Notes under the pieces: generated by a model
The model's input: only the letters and a program-made list of their open reading frames with translations
The model's database searches: none
Told to the model about the DNA's origin: nothing
Program-made: the position numbers and the translations under genes
Shown: in pieces, positions 17,968 to 27,597 of the stretch
Layout of the letters: the number at the start of each line of letters is the position of its first letter
Numbering within the stretch: position 1 is the first letter of the stretch
Source: Paenibacillus sp. JNUCC32
GTDB lineage: Bacteria > Bacillota > Bacilli > Paenibacillales > Paenibacillaceae
DNA length: 64,000 nt
Assembly (NCBI RefSeq): GCF_014863545.1
Contig: NZ_CP062260.1
Coordinates: forward strand, 3,844,001 to 3,908,000
Reading direction: 5' to 3'

Positions 17968-18381
17968 TTACCTTTTAGAATCCAAGTAGTTTTGCAAAAT
18001 CAAGCTTGCCGCCATTTTATCTACAACCTGTTTTCGCTTCTTTCGGCTGACATCGGCTTCAAGCAATGTCCTTTCAGCGGATACTGTTGATAGCCGTTCA
18101 TCCCAAAGGTGAACGGGTAAGGATAGGGACTCTCGCAACGTGTTTGCGAATTCCATGCAGATTTCGCCCCGCGGACCAATCGTGCCGTTCATATTCTTAG
18201 GCAGGCCGACCACAATCTCGCCGACCTCGTTGTCTTTGACGAGTGCGGCAATTCTGTCCAGCTCGCCTTCGTCGCGGCGGCGTTCGATAACTTCAACCCC
18301 TTGGGCCGTCCATCCGAACGCGTCGCTGATGGCAACACCGATTCTGCGGTCCCCGTAATCTAATCCCATGATCTTCTTCAT
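17968..18381 (-). CDS. ruvX: RuvX/YqgF RNase H-fold nuclease
   Basis: A 137-residue YqgF family protein. The first strand MGLDYGDRRIGVAISD carries the first catalytic aspartate, EIVVGLPKNMNGT the second conserved strand, and LWDERLSTVSAE the third motif; DKMAASLILQNYL ends the domain. Family members resolve Holliday junctions and process the 5' end of pre-16S rRNA. It follows ireB by 12 bases and precedes the DUF1292 pair. Confidence 0.95.
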   Translation of the reverse strand: MKKIMGLDYGDRRIGVAISDAFGWTAQGVEVIERRRDEGELDRIAALVKDNEVGEIVVGLPKNMNGTIGPRGEICMEFANTLRESLSLPVHLWDERLSTVSAERTLLEADVSRKKRKQVVDKMAASLILQNYLDSKR

Positions 18382-18393
18382 CCCTGTGTGCTC

Positions 18394-18654
18394 CTAACGG
18401 TGACTGGCTAAGTAGAACCGGACCAGTTCTTCAATCAATTCATCTCGCTCTTTTTTCCGGATCAAACTTCTGGCATTATTGTGCCGAGGTATATAAGCGG
18501 GATCCCCGGACAAAAGATACCCTACGATTTGGTTAATCGGATTGTACTCCTTCTCTACCAGCGAATCGTATACCGAAAGTAGAATGTCCTGGGCGGAAGC
18601 CTCCTTTTCATCACCTTTTACATTGAACTTGACTGTCTTATCCATGGAGTCCAT
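18394..18654 (-). CDS. ireB: IreB family regulatory phosphoprotein
   Basis: An 86-residue UPF0297 protein starting at ATG 18654 behind GAGGTG. It contains the characteristic [35 protein letters not shown] region. In Enterococcus, IreB is phosphorylated by the PASTA kinase IreK and affects cephalosporin resistance; this is a family-level inference. The N-terminal Thr and Ser residues ([10 protein letters not shown]) fit a phosphorylation site. It is first in the ireB-ruvX-DUF1292 pair-mltG row, downstream of alaS and a terminator-like structure. Confidence 0.93.
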   Translation of the reverse strand: MDSMDKTVKFNVKGDEKEASAQDILLSVYDSLVEKEYNPINQIVGYLLSGDPAYIPRHNNARSLIRKKERDELIEELVRFYLASHR

Positions 18655-18794
18655 GTGTGACACACCTCGCTTCTTCAAAGAACATGTTTACCATGCTTCG
18701 TCGAATAAATATTTACCAGCTTGATCTAGTTATATCATAACATAATCCTAAGTCTCTACGGAAATCCAAAGCGAAATATTTAGAGAGTGTTCCA

Positions 18795-18858
18795 AAAAAT
18801 TCGGGATTGTGTACAGCAAATGCCGCTTCCCGCTTACGGTCGCCTGCCGTACACAATC
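18795..18858 (-). terminator. Inverted repeat with T-run after alaS
   Basis: GATTGTGTAC at 18805-18814 and GTACACAATC at 18849-18858 are perfect 10-bp inverted arms around 34 bases; on the minus strand the structure is followed after four bases by six T. The large loop makes it an unusual terminator; it also shares TCGCCTGCC with the repeat at 16122-16192. Confidence 0.5.
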
Positions 18859-18872
18859 TGGACAAATCATGT

Positions 18873-21500
18873 TTACACGCCCCGGGCTACGAGGTCCTCC
18901 GCATGCTGCAGCGCCTGGGCAAGCTTGGAAGCATCCTTGCCCCCGGCTTGGGCCATATCCGGACGGCCTCCGCCGCCCCCGCCGCATACCGATGCGACTT
19001 CCTTAACCAGCTTGCCGGCATGATAGCCCTGCTTCACCAGCTCCTGCGGAACCGCTACGACGAAATTCACCTTGTCGCCTGCTTTGGAGCCGAGCACAAG
19101 AATGGTCTCGGGCAGCTTGCCCTTCAATTCGTCAGCGATGCCGCGGAGTCCGTCCATGCTGCCGGCCTGTACTTCGGCTGCCAGCAGCGACGTGTTGCCG
19201 ACCTGCTTCACTTTGTCGGTCAGCTGGCTGGCTTCAATGGCTCCCAGCTTCCCTTGCAGGGACTCGTTCTCCCGGGCAAGATCCTTCACCTGTTGGTTCA
19301 GGCCTTCGATCCGCTTCGGCACGTCCGCAAGATTGCTCTTCAGCAAGCCGGCAGCCTGCTTGAGCAGGTCCATTTGGCCCTCCAGGTGCTCATAAGCGTA
19401 ACGTCCCGTTACGGCTTCAATGCGGCGAACGCCGGAGCCGATGCCGCTCTCGCCAAGCAGCTTGAAGATTCCGATCTGGGACGTGTTGTCCACATGGCAT
19501 CCGCCGCACAGCTCGATGCTGTAATCCCCGACCTGAACGACACGGACGATATCGCCGTATTTCTCGCCGAACAAGGCCATGGCGCCCATCGCCTTCGCTT
19601 CATCAATGGCCTTGCGCTCGATAACGACCGGAACGCTCTTCCATACCTGTTCATTCACGCGGCTCTCAATATCGGCCAGTTCCTCCTGCGTAATGCTGCC
19701 GAAGTGGGAGAAGTCGAAGCGCAGACGCTGCGGTTCGACAAGGGAACCTGCCTGATTGACATGATCGCCAAGCACTTCCTTCAACGCTTTATGCAAAAGG
19801 TGAGTCGCTGTATGGTTCTTGACGATGTCATTGCGCATAGCCGAGTCGACCTGCGCCTTGACCGTATCGCCCACTTTGAGCTCGCCGAGCTCGACGGTTA
19901 CGAAATGCACATGCTGTCCATGCGGAGCCTTGAAGAGGCCTTCCACTCGGGCACGCACGGATCCGCCTTCCAACATCCCCTGATCGCTGACCTGGCCGCC
20001 GCTTTCCGCATAGAACGGGGTAACGTCCAGAATGACCTGACAGGTCTCGCCTTCACTGACGCTGTCCGCAAAGCTGTCACCGGACACAATGGCGAGCACT
20101 TTCGCCTCGCTGACGGTGTCATTATATCCAACAAATTCACTTTTAACCGTATAATCGGAAAGAACGCCGCCTTGGACCTTCATGCTTTCCGTTTCATGAC
20201 GGGCTGCGCGCGCACGGTCACGCTGTTCCTTCATCGCGGCATCAAAGCCCTCGCGGTCCACGGTCAATCCGTGTTCGGACGCATAATCCTCCGTTAAATC
20301 AAACGGGAAGCCGTACGTATCGTACAATTTGAACGCGTCGCTGCCGCTGATGACGGATTTGCCCTGCTTCTTCGCTTCGGCGCTGACGTCAGCCAGGATG
20401 TTCAAGCCGTCCGAGAGCGTTTTATGGAACTGTTCTTCTTCCGTCGCAATGACCTTCTCGATAAAGGCGCGCTTCTCAACGACCTCTGGGTAGTATACTC
20501 CCATAATATCGCCTACGGTTCCGGTCAAAGTATACATGAACGGTTTGTCCAGTCCGAGCACCTTTCCGTAACGAACCGCGCGGCGGAGCAAACGACGGAT
20601 GACATAGCCGCGGCCTTCGTTGGAAGGCAGCACGCCATCGCCTACCGCGAATGCAACCGTACGGATGTGGTCTGCAATGACTTTCAAAGCGATATCGTAT
20701 TCCGTCTTCTCGTTGTATTTTACGCCGGCAAGTTCTGCCGTCTTCTGAATGATCGGCTGGAACAGGTCGGTATCGAAATTGGAAGCCACGTTTTGCAGAA
20801 TGGAAGCAAAGCGCTCCAGACCTGCGCCCGTATCGATGTTCTTGTTCGGAAGCGGTGTATAGCTGCCGTCCTTGTTGTGGTTGAACTGGGAGAACACGAG
20901 GTTCCATACTTCAAGCCAGCGTTCGTTCTCGCCGCCGGGGAACATTTCGGATTCGGGTGCCTCCGTGTCGTATCCTTCGCCGCGGTCATAGAAAATCTCG
21001 GTGCAAGGTCCGCATGGTCCTTCGCCGATATCCCAGAAGTTATCCTGCAGCTTGATGATGCGCTCCTTCGGGAGACCGATTTTCTCGTTCCACAGTTTAT
21101 AGGCCTCCTCGTCCTCCGGATACACGGTTACGGACAGCTTCTCCGGATCGAAGCCGATCCACTTTTTGTCCGTCAGGAATTCCCAGGCCCAGGTGATCAC
21201 TTCTTCTTTAAAATAGTCGCCGATGGAGAAGTTGCCCAGCATTTCGAAGAATGTATGGTGCCGGCGGGTCTTGCCGACATTCTCGATATCGTTGGTACGA
21301 ATGCATTTCTGCGAGTTGGCAATTCTCGGATTTTCCGGCTTCACGCGCCCGTCGAAGTAAGGCTTGAGCGGAGCCATGCCTGCATTAATCCAGAGCAGGG
21401 ACGGGTCATTATGCGGTACAAGCGATGCACTCGGTTCAATATTGTGGCCTTTCTCTGCAAAAAACTCTAGCCATTTGGAACGGATCTCACTAGCTTTCAT
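18873..21500 (-). CDS. alaS: Alanyl-tRNA synthetase
   Basis: AlaRS of 875 residues. ATG at 21500 is chosen from GAAGGAAG upstream and matches the usual [14 protein letters not shown] beginning. It has the class II catalytic core ([23 protein letters not shown]), the editing domain with the zinc-binding HTATHLLH and CGGCHVDNT segments, and the C-terminal oligomerisation domain ending in the glycine-rich [16 protein letters not shown]. It charges tRNA-Ala and clears mischarged Ser and Gly. A T-box leader and a clear sigma-A promoter control it. Confidence 0.98.
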   Translation of the reverse strand: MKASEIRSKWLEFFAEKGHNIEPSASLVPHNDPSLLWINAGMAPLKPYFDGRVKPENPRIANSQKCIRTNDIENVGKTRRHHTFFEMLGNFSIGDYFKEEVITWAWEFLTDKKWIGFDPEKLSVTVYPEDEEAYKLWNEKIGLPKERIIKLQDNFWDIGEGPCGPCTEIFYDRGEGYDTEAPESEMFPGGENERWLEVWNLVFSQFNHNKDGSYTPLPNKNIDTGAGLERFASILQNVASNFDTDLFQPIIQKTAELAGVKYNEKTEYDIALKVIADHIRTVAFAVGDGVLPSNEGRGYVIRRLLRRAVRYGKVLGLDKPFMYTLTGTVGDIMGVYYPEVVEKRAFIEKVIATEEEQFHKTLSDGLNILADVSAEAKKQGKSVISGSDAFKLYDTYGFPFDLTEDYASEHGLTVDREGFDAAMKEQRDRARAARHETESMKVQGGVLSDYTVKSEFVGYNDTVSEAKVLAIVSGDSFADSVSEGETCQVILDVTPFYAESGGQVSDQGMLEGGSVRARVEGLFKAPHGQHVHFVTVELGELKVGDTVKAQVDSAMRNDIVKNHTATHLLHKALKEVLGDHVNQAGSLVEPQRLRFDFSHFGSITQEELADIESRVNEQVWKSVPVVIERKAIDEAKAMGAMALFGEKYGDIVRVVQVGDYSIELCGGCHVDNTSQIGIFKLLGESGIGSGVRRIEAVTGRYAYEHLEGQMDLLKQAAGLLKSNLADVPKRIEGLNQQVKDLARENESLQGKLGAIEASQLTDKVKQVGNTSLLAAEVQAGSMDGLRGIADELKGKLPETILVLGSKAGDKVNFVVAVPQELVKQGYHAGKLVKEVASVCGGGGGGRPDMAQAGGKDASKLAQALQHAEDLVARGV

Positions 21501-21553
21501 CTCTACACTTCCTTCAGTCATAATATAGGGATACAATCATTTGTATCCGAACA

Positions 21554-21845
21554 CAAAAAACGCCCCTGAATATAATTCAGGGACGAATGTTCTCGCGGTA
21601 CCACCCTGGTTATCGTCCATTCATCCTCCAGCATGTCTTCCTTGGATAACGAATACGACGATCGCCTCGTAACAGCTTGATAACGGGAGCCGCCCGGTGA
21701 ATTTTGAATCACACTCGAAAATTAGCATTCGGCTAGGGACGCTTCCAGGTTCTCGCAGCCAGCCGGAAATTCTCCGGGCAGGAACCTGTTCTCTGGGCAA
21801 GGTGCACAAAGCCTACTCGATTTTGTCATCGATTTTAACGGTTAT
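21554..21845 (-). promoter_or_regulatory. T-box leader controlling alaS (Ala specifier)
   Basis: On the minus strand AGGGTGGTACCGCG (21607-21594) is the T-box motif that pairs with the uncharged tRNA end, followed by a terminator stem (CGTCCCTGAA with its complement) and six T at 21560-21555. In the upstream stem I, the specifier loop reads GAAT then GCT (21726-21724), an alanine codon. Low tRNA-Ala charging should favour the antiterminator and raise alaS expression. Confidence 0.92.
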
Positions 21846-21860
21846 AGGTTTATCATTTCA

Positions 21861-21889
21861 AGTATATATAGGGGGAATCCATCTGTCAA
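21861..21889 (-). promoter_or_regulatory. Sigma-A promoter of alaS
   Basis: TTGACA (21889-21884) and TATACT (21866-21861) are separated by exactly 17 bases, near consensus, and sit just upstream of the T-box leader. Confidence 0.85.
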
Positions 21890-21922
21890 TGCATGAACAT
21901 GCCTGGTTATCGGCCGAAGGGG

Positions 21923-22990
21923 TCAACCGGATTTCTTCCTGACATAATAAGCGAAAACATGCTGCAGCAGCACTTTGATGACGGCAAAGACCGGTACGGC
22001 CAGAATCAGACCCACGGTTCCTGCCACCTGTCCGCCGACAAGGAGCGCAAATATGATCAGAAGCGGATGCATATGCAGCTTCTTGCCGACCACTTGCGGC
22101 GAGATGACATTGCTCTCCAGCGTCTGGCAGACCATATTGACCACCGCCACCAGCAGCACCATCCTCCAGGAAATCGTGGATGCCATCACAAGCGCAGGAG
22201 CTGCCCCGAGAAAGGGGCCTAGATACGGGATGATGTTAAACACCGCCACGATGCTGGCCAGCAGCAGCGCGTACGGCATGCCCACGATCATGTACCCCAC
22301 GTAAGCGAGAACGCCGATGATCAAGCATACCAGAAATTGTCCGCGGACATAATTCCCGAGGGCCGTGTCGATCTCTTTCAGCAGCGTGACGATCGACTTC
22401 CGGCGGCTCCGCGGCAGATAGGATACGGCGGTTCGCTGGAACACCTCAAAATCTTTTAATATGTAGAAGATCAGGAACGGAACAATTAACACATTAAACA
22501 GGATGTTGATGGTGTTGCCGATATTGTCCATGAAATCCGAAATTCCACCGGCCAGCCTCGACTCCATCTGCAGGAACCAGCTGTTGACGCCTGTCCTTAC
22601 TCCCGGGGGCAGCAGCCTGCTGTCCAGATTGGTCATCAGGCTTTGGGCGTTCATCGATAATTCAGGCAAGTGCTCGTTGAGCTCCTCCAGCTGCCGGATC
22701 AGCATCGGAATCATATTGATCAGAATGACGGCCAGCGAAGTCAGGAAGACGGCATAAATGAGCAGCACCGCAATGCTCCGCGGAACTTTGCGGTCAGAGA
22801 GCGTGCATACAATCGGATTCAACACATACGATATGATCATGGCAACCAAAAATGGCGCCAGGACGGCCTTAAGAAAGCGATAGACATCCAGAAACAGCGG
22901 GCGCAGCAGCCAGACAAAATAAAGGGAGATGAGTCCAAGCATCAACCAAACCAACAACCGAAACCATTTGTTCTCGGTCAGCTGTTCCAC
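21923..22990 (-). CDS. yrrI: AI-2E family transporter YrrI
   Basis: A 355-residue membrane protein. GTG at 22990, seven bases from GGAGGG, is the best start; no ATG has a site. It shows the AI-2E/PerM pattern of paired N-terminal membrane helices, an amphipathic region (LIRQLEELNEHLPELSM), and later helices including YGPFLGAAPALV-like YLGPFLGAAPALVMAS. The place next to alaS matches B. subtilis yrrI. Substrate unknown. Paralogue of the gene at 4369-5532. Confidence 0.88.
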   Translation of the reverse strand: MEQLTENKWFRLLVWLMLGLISLYFVWLLRPLFLDVYRFLKAVLAPFLVAMIISYVLNPIVCTLSDRKVPRSIAVLLIYAVFLTSLAVILINMIPMLIRQLEELNEHLPELSMNAQSLMTNLDSRLLPPGVRTGVNSWFLQMESRLAGGISDFMDNIGNTINILFNVLIVPFLIFYILKDFEVFQRTAVSYLPRSRRKSIVTLLKEIDTALGNYVRGQFLVCLIIGVLAYVGYMIVGMPYALLLASIVAVFNIIPYLGPFLGAAPALVMASTISWRMVLLVAVVNMVCQTLESNVISPQVVGKKLHMHPLLIIFALLVGGQVAGTVGLILAVPVFAVIKVLLQHVFAYYVRKKSG

Positions 22991-23076
22991 ACAGGCACCC
23001 TCCTTTTTTCGAAAGCTACCCTGTAGTATATGTACAAGCTTCCAGAAATAAACTAACATTTCCGCCGGCCAAAATG

Positions 23077-23122
23077 AAAAAGACTCCTGCTACTCAGCCG
23101 CACGGGCCTTAAGCAAGGAGTC
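23077..23122 (-). terminator. Terminator after the yrrD and zinc-ribbon genes
   Basis: On the minus strand GACTCCTTGCT and AGCAGGAGTC pair with one bulged base and are followed by five T. Confidence 0.85.
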
Positions 23123-23149
23123 GTTGATCTTACGCTATGTACGCGTTCT

Positions 23150-23359
23150 TCAGGAAGACGCGTGCATCTGAGGAAAATCCGGCTGCATGTCATCGCCGAA
23201 GAACAAATCATCCAGCGAGCTGAGCGTGCCGTCCTCTTCTACCTGGTATACGGACATTTTCTCTCCGTTAACCGTCAATTCGATAAAGCAACCCCAGCAA
23301 TAAAACTGGTGGGAGCCGATTTTTCCGATATCTTTGGAACTACAGTTTGGACATTTCAT
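23150..23359 (-). CDS. Small zinc-ribbon protein
   Basis: A 69-residue protein with Cys3, Cys6, Cys21 and Cys24 in two CxxC knuckles (KCPNC and YCWGC), a typical zinc ribbon, followed by an acidic tail. It lies 11 bases after yrrD and before a terminator, so the two are co-transcribed. Function unknown; nucleic acid or protein contact is possible. Confidence 0.8.
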   Translation of the reverse strand: MKCPNCSSKDIGKIGSHQFYCWGCFIELTVNGEKMSVYQVEEDGTLSSLDDLFFGDDMQPDFPQMHASS

Positions 23360-23370
23360 CCTACCTCACC

Positions 23371-23892
23371 CTATCCGTTCACAGAATTAATGGCTTTTTC
23401 CAGACGCTGTTCGCTCATCGGGGGTACCATGACGGCACTCTCGCCGATAGCCATTTCCGCTGTGCAAGGCAGCCATTTGCGACCTTCGATCAAATCCGAG
23501 ACAAATCCATCGGATATTTCCAACCCTAGTATTGTATTGCCCTGTTCCTGCTCAAAATAAACATCCGATATACGACCGAGCAGGACACCATCCTCTGTCA
23601 GGACCTGCATCTCTTTCAATTTGCGCTTGCCCAAAAGGTACGTAAGCGGTATATCGTTGGCGCCCAATTTGCGGACAGCCTCTTGGCTCCGGATCATGAC
23701 GGCATCTTCCCCGTAGGCTACGATATCTTCCCATGAGACGCTTTTCACATGAGAGGAAAACAAAGCCTTGCCTTCAAGCTCCAATCCGGTAATCAACCAG
23801 TTCTCATCTAGTATAAAATCGTGGATTTTGCCGATTTCCTTACCGTTCTCCACGTCGAATACAGCCAGTCCGATCATTTCTTGAAGTTTCAT
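23371..23892 (-). CDS. yrrD: PRC-barrel domain protein YrrD
   Basis: A 173-residue protein starting at ATG 23892 behind GAGGAGGTG. It consists of two PRC-barrel-like halves: MIGLAVFDVENGKEIGKIHDFILDE near the start, and a second with LTEDGVLLGRISDVYFEQEQG. PRC-barrels are small beta folds found in RNA processing and photosynthetic proteins. Location between alaS/yrrI and the iscS/mnmA region matches B. subtilis yrrD. No catalytic residues are apparent. RecD2, which lies nearby in B. subtilis, is not here. Confidence 0.87.
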   Translation of the reverse strand: MKLQEMIGLAVFDVENGKEIGKIHDFILDENWLITGLELEGKALFSSHVKSVSWEDIVAYGEDAVMIRSQEAVRKLGANDIPLTYLLGKRKLKEMQVLTEDGVLLGRISDVYFEQEQGNTILGLEISDGFVSDLIEGRKWLPCTAEMAIGESAVMVPPMSEQRLEKAINSVNG

Positions 23893-24030
23893 AACCGTGG
23901 ACACCTCCTCATCCTTCATGGTTTGAAATCAACCGCGGTTCCCAAAAAACGCTGACCGACGGGCAATTTCCAAGGATGAAATGGACGAACGCATACCCCC
24001 TATTCCGTAGAAGGAGAAATCCCTTAACAT

Positions 24031-25176
24031 CTATTTACGTAACCGATTAAGGATGGTTCCAATTTTTTGGGCAGTGTACTCCATTTCTTGAGTAGTATTA
24101 CCCAAACCGAAACTAAAACGAATCGCGGAGCGCAAAACAGGGTCAGAAAGTTTCATTGCTCGGAGTACATGGGATATTTCCAGGGATCCCGACGTACAAG
24201 CCGAGCCGCTTGCCGCCGCAATTCCTTCCATATCGAGGTTCATCAGCATCGTCTCCGTATTGGCACCGGGAAAGCTGATATTCAGGATGTGAGGTAGGTG
24301 ATGTTCCGGGTTTCCATTGATCACAAAAGAATTCTCGCCAATCTCCTGACGAAGCCCGTCAAGGAGGGTCGATCTCAGTTCGCGATAATGCTGGATTCGC
24401 GTCTCCATATTCTGCACGGTCCATTCCACTGCCGCCGCAAAACCGGCGATTCCGGCCATATTCTCTGTTCCGGCCCGGCGCTTCTTCTCCTGCAGCCCTC
24501 CGAACAGACGGGGAGATACGCTGAGTCCCCTGCGGACGACCAAAGCGCCTACGCCCTGCGGCCCGTTGATTTTGTGGGCGGAGAAGCTCCACATATCCAC
24601 CGGCAGCTCGCGGCAGTTGATCGCCTCCGAGCCCAATGCCTGAACGGCATCGGTATGGAATACGATTCCGCGGCTCCGGCATAACTCGCCGATTTCGGCG
24701 ATCGGCTGAACGGTGCCTACTTCATTGTTGCCGTACATGATGGTCACCAGCGCCGTGTTGTCCTGAATCGCGCCCGCAATGTCCTCTACAGAAACACGCC
24801 CTGTAGGGTCCACCGGGACATAGGTAACCTGGCAGCCCCGCCGTTCCAGCTCATGGCAAGTGTGGAGCACCGCATGGTGCTCCACCGCTGACGTAATCAC
24901 ATGTCTGCCTTCCACGCCCAAGGACTCCAGCAGTCCCAGAACAGCCAGGTTATCGCTCTCGGTCCCGCCTGCGGTAAACACCAGCTCGTCCGAATGGCAT
25001 CCCAACAAAGACGCTATTCGATCACGCGCCCCGTTCACGATCTTCTTCGCTTCCCGTCCAAAAGCATGGACGCTCGAAGCATTGCCGTATTGGCTCGTCA
25101 TGACATTCATCATCCGCTCCGCAACCTCCGGATGAACCGGGGTTGATGCGGCATGATCCAAGTATACTGATTTCAT
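24031..25176 (-). CDS. iscS: Cysteine desulfurase
   Basis: A 381-residue NifS/IscS class enzyme. ATG at 25176 is preferred; an in-frame GTG lies four codons earlier. The PLP lysine is in SFSAHKINGPQG (Lys202) and the active cysteine in GSACTSGSLEISHV (Cys327), in the long-loop form typical of IscS types. It passes sulfur from cysteine to acceptors. The neighbouring divergent mnmA and the upstream cymR make tRNA 2-thiolation a likely main role, as for B. subtilis YrvO. It starts 14 bases after cymR. Confidence 0.95.
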   Translation of the reverse strand: MKSVYLDHAASTPVHPEVAERMMNVMTSQYGNASSVHAFGREAKKIVNGARDRIASLLGCHSDELVFTAGGTESDNLAVLGLLESLGVEGRHVITSAVEHHAVLHTCHELERRGCQVTYVPVDPTGRVSVEDIAGAIQDNTALVTIMYGNNEVGTVQPIAEIGELCRSRGIVFHTDAVQALGSEAINCRELPVDMWSFSAHKINGPQGVGALVVRRGLSVSPRLFGGLQEKKRRAGTENMAGIAGFAAAVEWTVQNMETRIQHYRELRSTLLDGLRQEIGENSFVINGNPEHHLPHILNISFPGANTETMLMNLDMEGIAAASGSACTSGSLEISHVLRAMKLSDPVLRSAIRFSFGLGNTTQEMEYTAQKIGTILNRLRK

Positions 25177-25190
25177 CTCCGTCGTCACCC

Positions 25191-25610
25191 TTAAATGTAA
25201 AACATATAGTTGTCTGCAGCAGACTGTTCATGGTAATTGATCAGATAGTCCAGCGTCGTGGAATCCAGCACTTCAGCGATGCTGTCGCGGATCCGGAGCC
25301 AGAGGTCACGCTTCGCCGGATCGTCCTCTTCCGTAAAATCGACGGGGGATATCGGCCCTTCCAGAACGCGGATGACGTCCCCTGCCGTGATGGATGCCGG
25401 GTCCCGGGAAAGGATATATCCGCCGTATGCACCGCGGATGCTCTTAACCAAGCCCGCATTCCGCAGCGGCGCGATCAGCTGCTCAAGATAATGTTCCGAC
25501 AGCTGGTTCTTCTCGGCTATGCTCTTCAGCGAAGTCGGCCCTTCGCCGAACTTGGCGGCCAGCTCCATCATAATCGTTAATCCGTATCTTCCTTTTGTTG
25601 ATATCTTCAA
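25191..25610 (-). CDS. cymR: Rrf2 family cysteine metabolism repressor CymR
   Basis: A 139-residue Rrf2 regulator. The start is TTG at 25610, six bases from GAGGTG, giving the exact CymR beginning KISTKGRYGLTIMMELA. The winged helix-turn-helix is followed by LVKSIRGAYGGYILSRDP and a C-terminus ending YMFYI. The cysteine cluster of IscR-type proteins is missing, as in CymR, which represses sulfur uptake genes and responds to O-acetylserine through CysK. It is operonic with iscS. Confidence 0.93.
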   Translation of the reverse strand: MKISTKGRYGLTIMMELAAKFGEGPTSLKSIAEKNQLSEHYLEQLIAPLRNAGLVKSIRGAYGGYILSRDPASITAGDVIRVLEGPISPVDFTEEDDPAKRDLWLRIRDSIAEVLDSTTLDYLINYHEQSAADNYMFYI

Positions 25611-25846
25611 AGGTGACACCTCTTTCGGTAATTTGTATATTATGTCCATCCTGTACATGAGTTGTAGGTGGCGGGCGAGCGATAAATACGTCGTAATCCA
25701 TGAGTAAAGCAGCTTATCCTGTATTTTTCTCCGTATTCCGATCATTACCCTCAGCTTATCGTAACATATCCTGGACCCCAATGGGTAATATTCCAGCTGG
25801 AAACTCGAAAAATGTTCACCCTGAGTGGACAAAATGAAGCGTGTGA

Positions 25847-27019
<1,173 letters not shown>

Positions 27020-27039
27020 TCCGCTGAATGATACGCGAA

Positions 27040-27088
27040 GAGCACACGCTTGATACGGAATATTCCGTAAAGCGTGTGCTCTTTTTTT
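27040..27088 (+). terminator. Terminator after mnmA
   Basis: GAGCACACGCTT and its perfect complement flank an inner palindrome TACGGAATATTCCGTA, followed by seven T. The nearly 20-bp stem is unusually long. Confidence 0.92.
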
Positions 27089-27093
27089 GCGTG

Positions 27094-27597
27094 CTAGCGA
27101 AGAATATACTCCACGGCAATTCCCTGCTCCATGCTGGCGGCTACATCGATGAAACGCTGATTCGAGCTGCCCCTGAAAGGAAGCGAGACATCCCTGCGCT
27201 CCAACTCGAATTTGCCGTCAACGATGACGTCGCACAGCAGGGCCAATTCGCGCAGCTTCGGCTGCCTCAGCAGCGCTTCGAAGGTGAACCCCGTGTAGGC
27301 CCATACGTTTTTTGCGGGACAGAGGGACCTGAGCCTGCGTACGAATGCCGCACATTCTTCCGGGGAGAAGAAGGGGTCTCCACCGCATAAGGTCACGCCA
27401 TCCAGCAAAGGATTGTCCAGGATATCCTGCAGTATCGCCGCTGACATTTCTTCGGTAAAGGGCTCCCCCGCTTCAAAGTTCCAGGAATCCGTATTAAAAC
27501 ATCCGGCGCAGGCATGGCGGCAGCCGCTCACGAATAGAACCGCACGAAGTCCGGGGCCTTCATTGATGCTCTCGGGGATGTATCCGCACACATTCAC
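27094..27597 (-). CDS. nrdG: Anaerobic ribonucleoside-triphosphate reductase activating protein
   Basis: A 167-residue radical SAM protein. The start is GTG at 27597, overlapping the nrdD stop as GTGA and seven bases from GGGTGA. The CxxxCxxC motif is in SGCRHACAGCFN, and GGDP in LCGGDPFFSPEE is the SAM-binding segment. It abstracts a hydrogen from NrdD to form the glycyl radical. Translational coupling to nrdD fits the partnership. Confidence 0.95.
   Translation of the reverse strand: MNVCGYIPESINEGPGLRAVLFVSGCRHACAGCFNTDSWNFEAGEPFTEEMSAAILQDILDNPLLDGVTLCGGDPFFSPEECAAFVRRLRSLCPAKNVWAYTGFTFEALLRQPKLRELALLCDVIVDGKFELERRDVSLPFRGSSNQRFIDVAASMEQGIAVEYILR

Noticed and set aside
18807..20297. 496-codon plus-strand frame
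   Set aside because: Antisense to alaS, with no recognisable motif.
21554..21845. Small protein frames in the alaS leader
   Set aside because: The sequence is explained by the T-box RNA structure; frames are short and lack ribosome sites.
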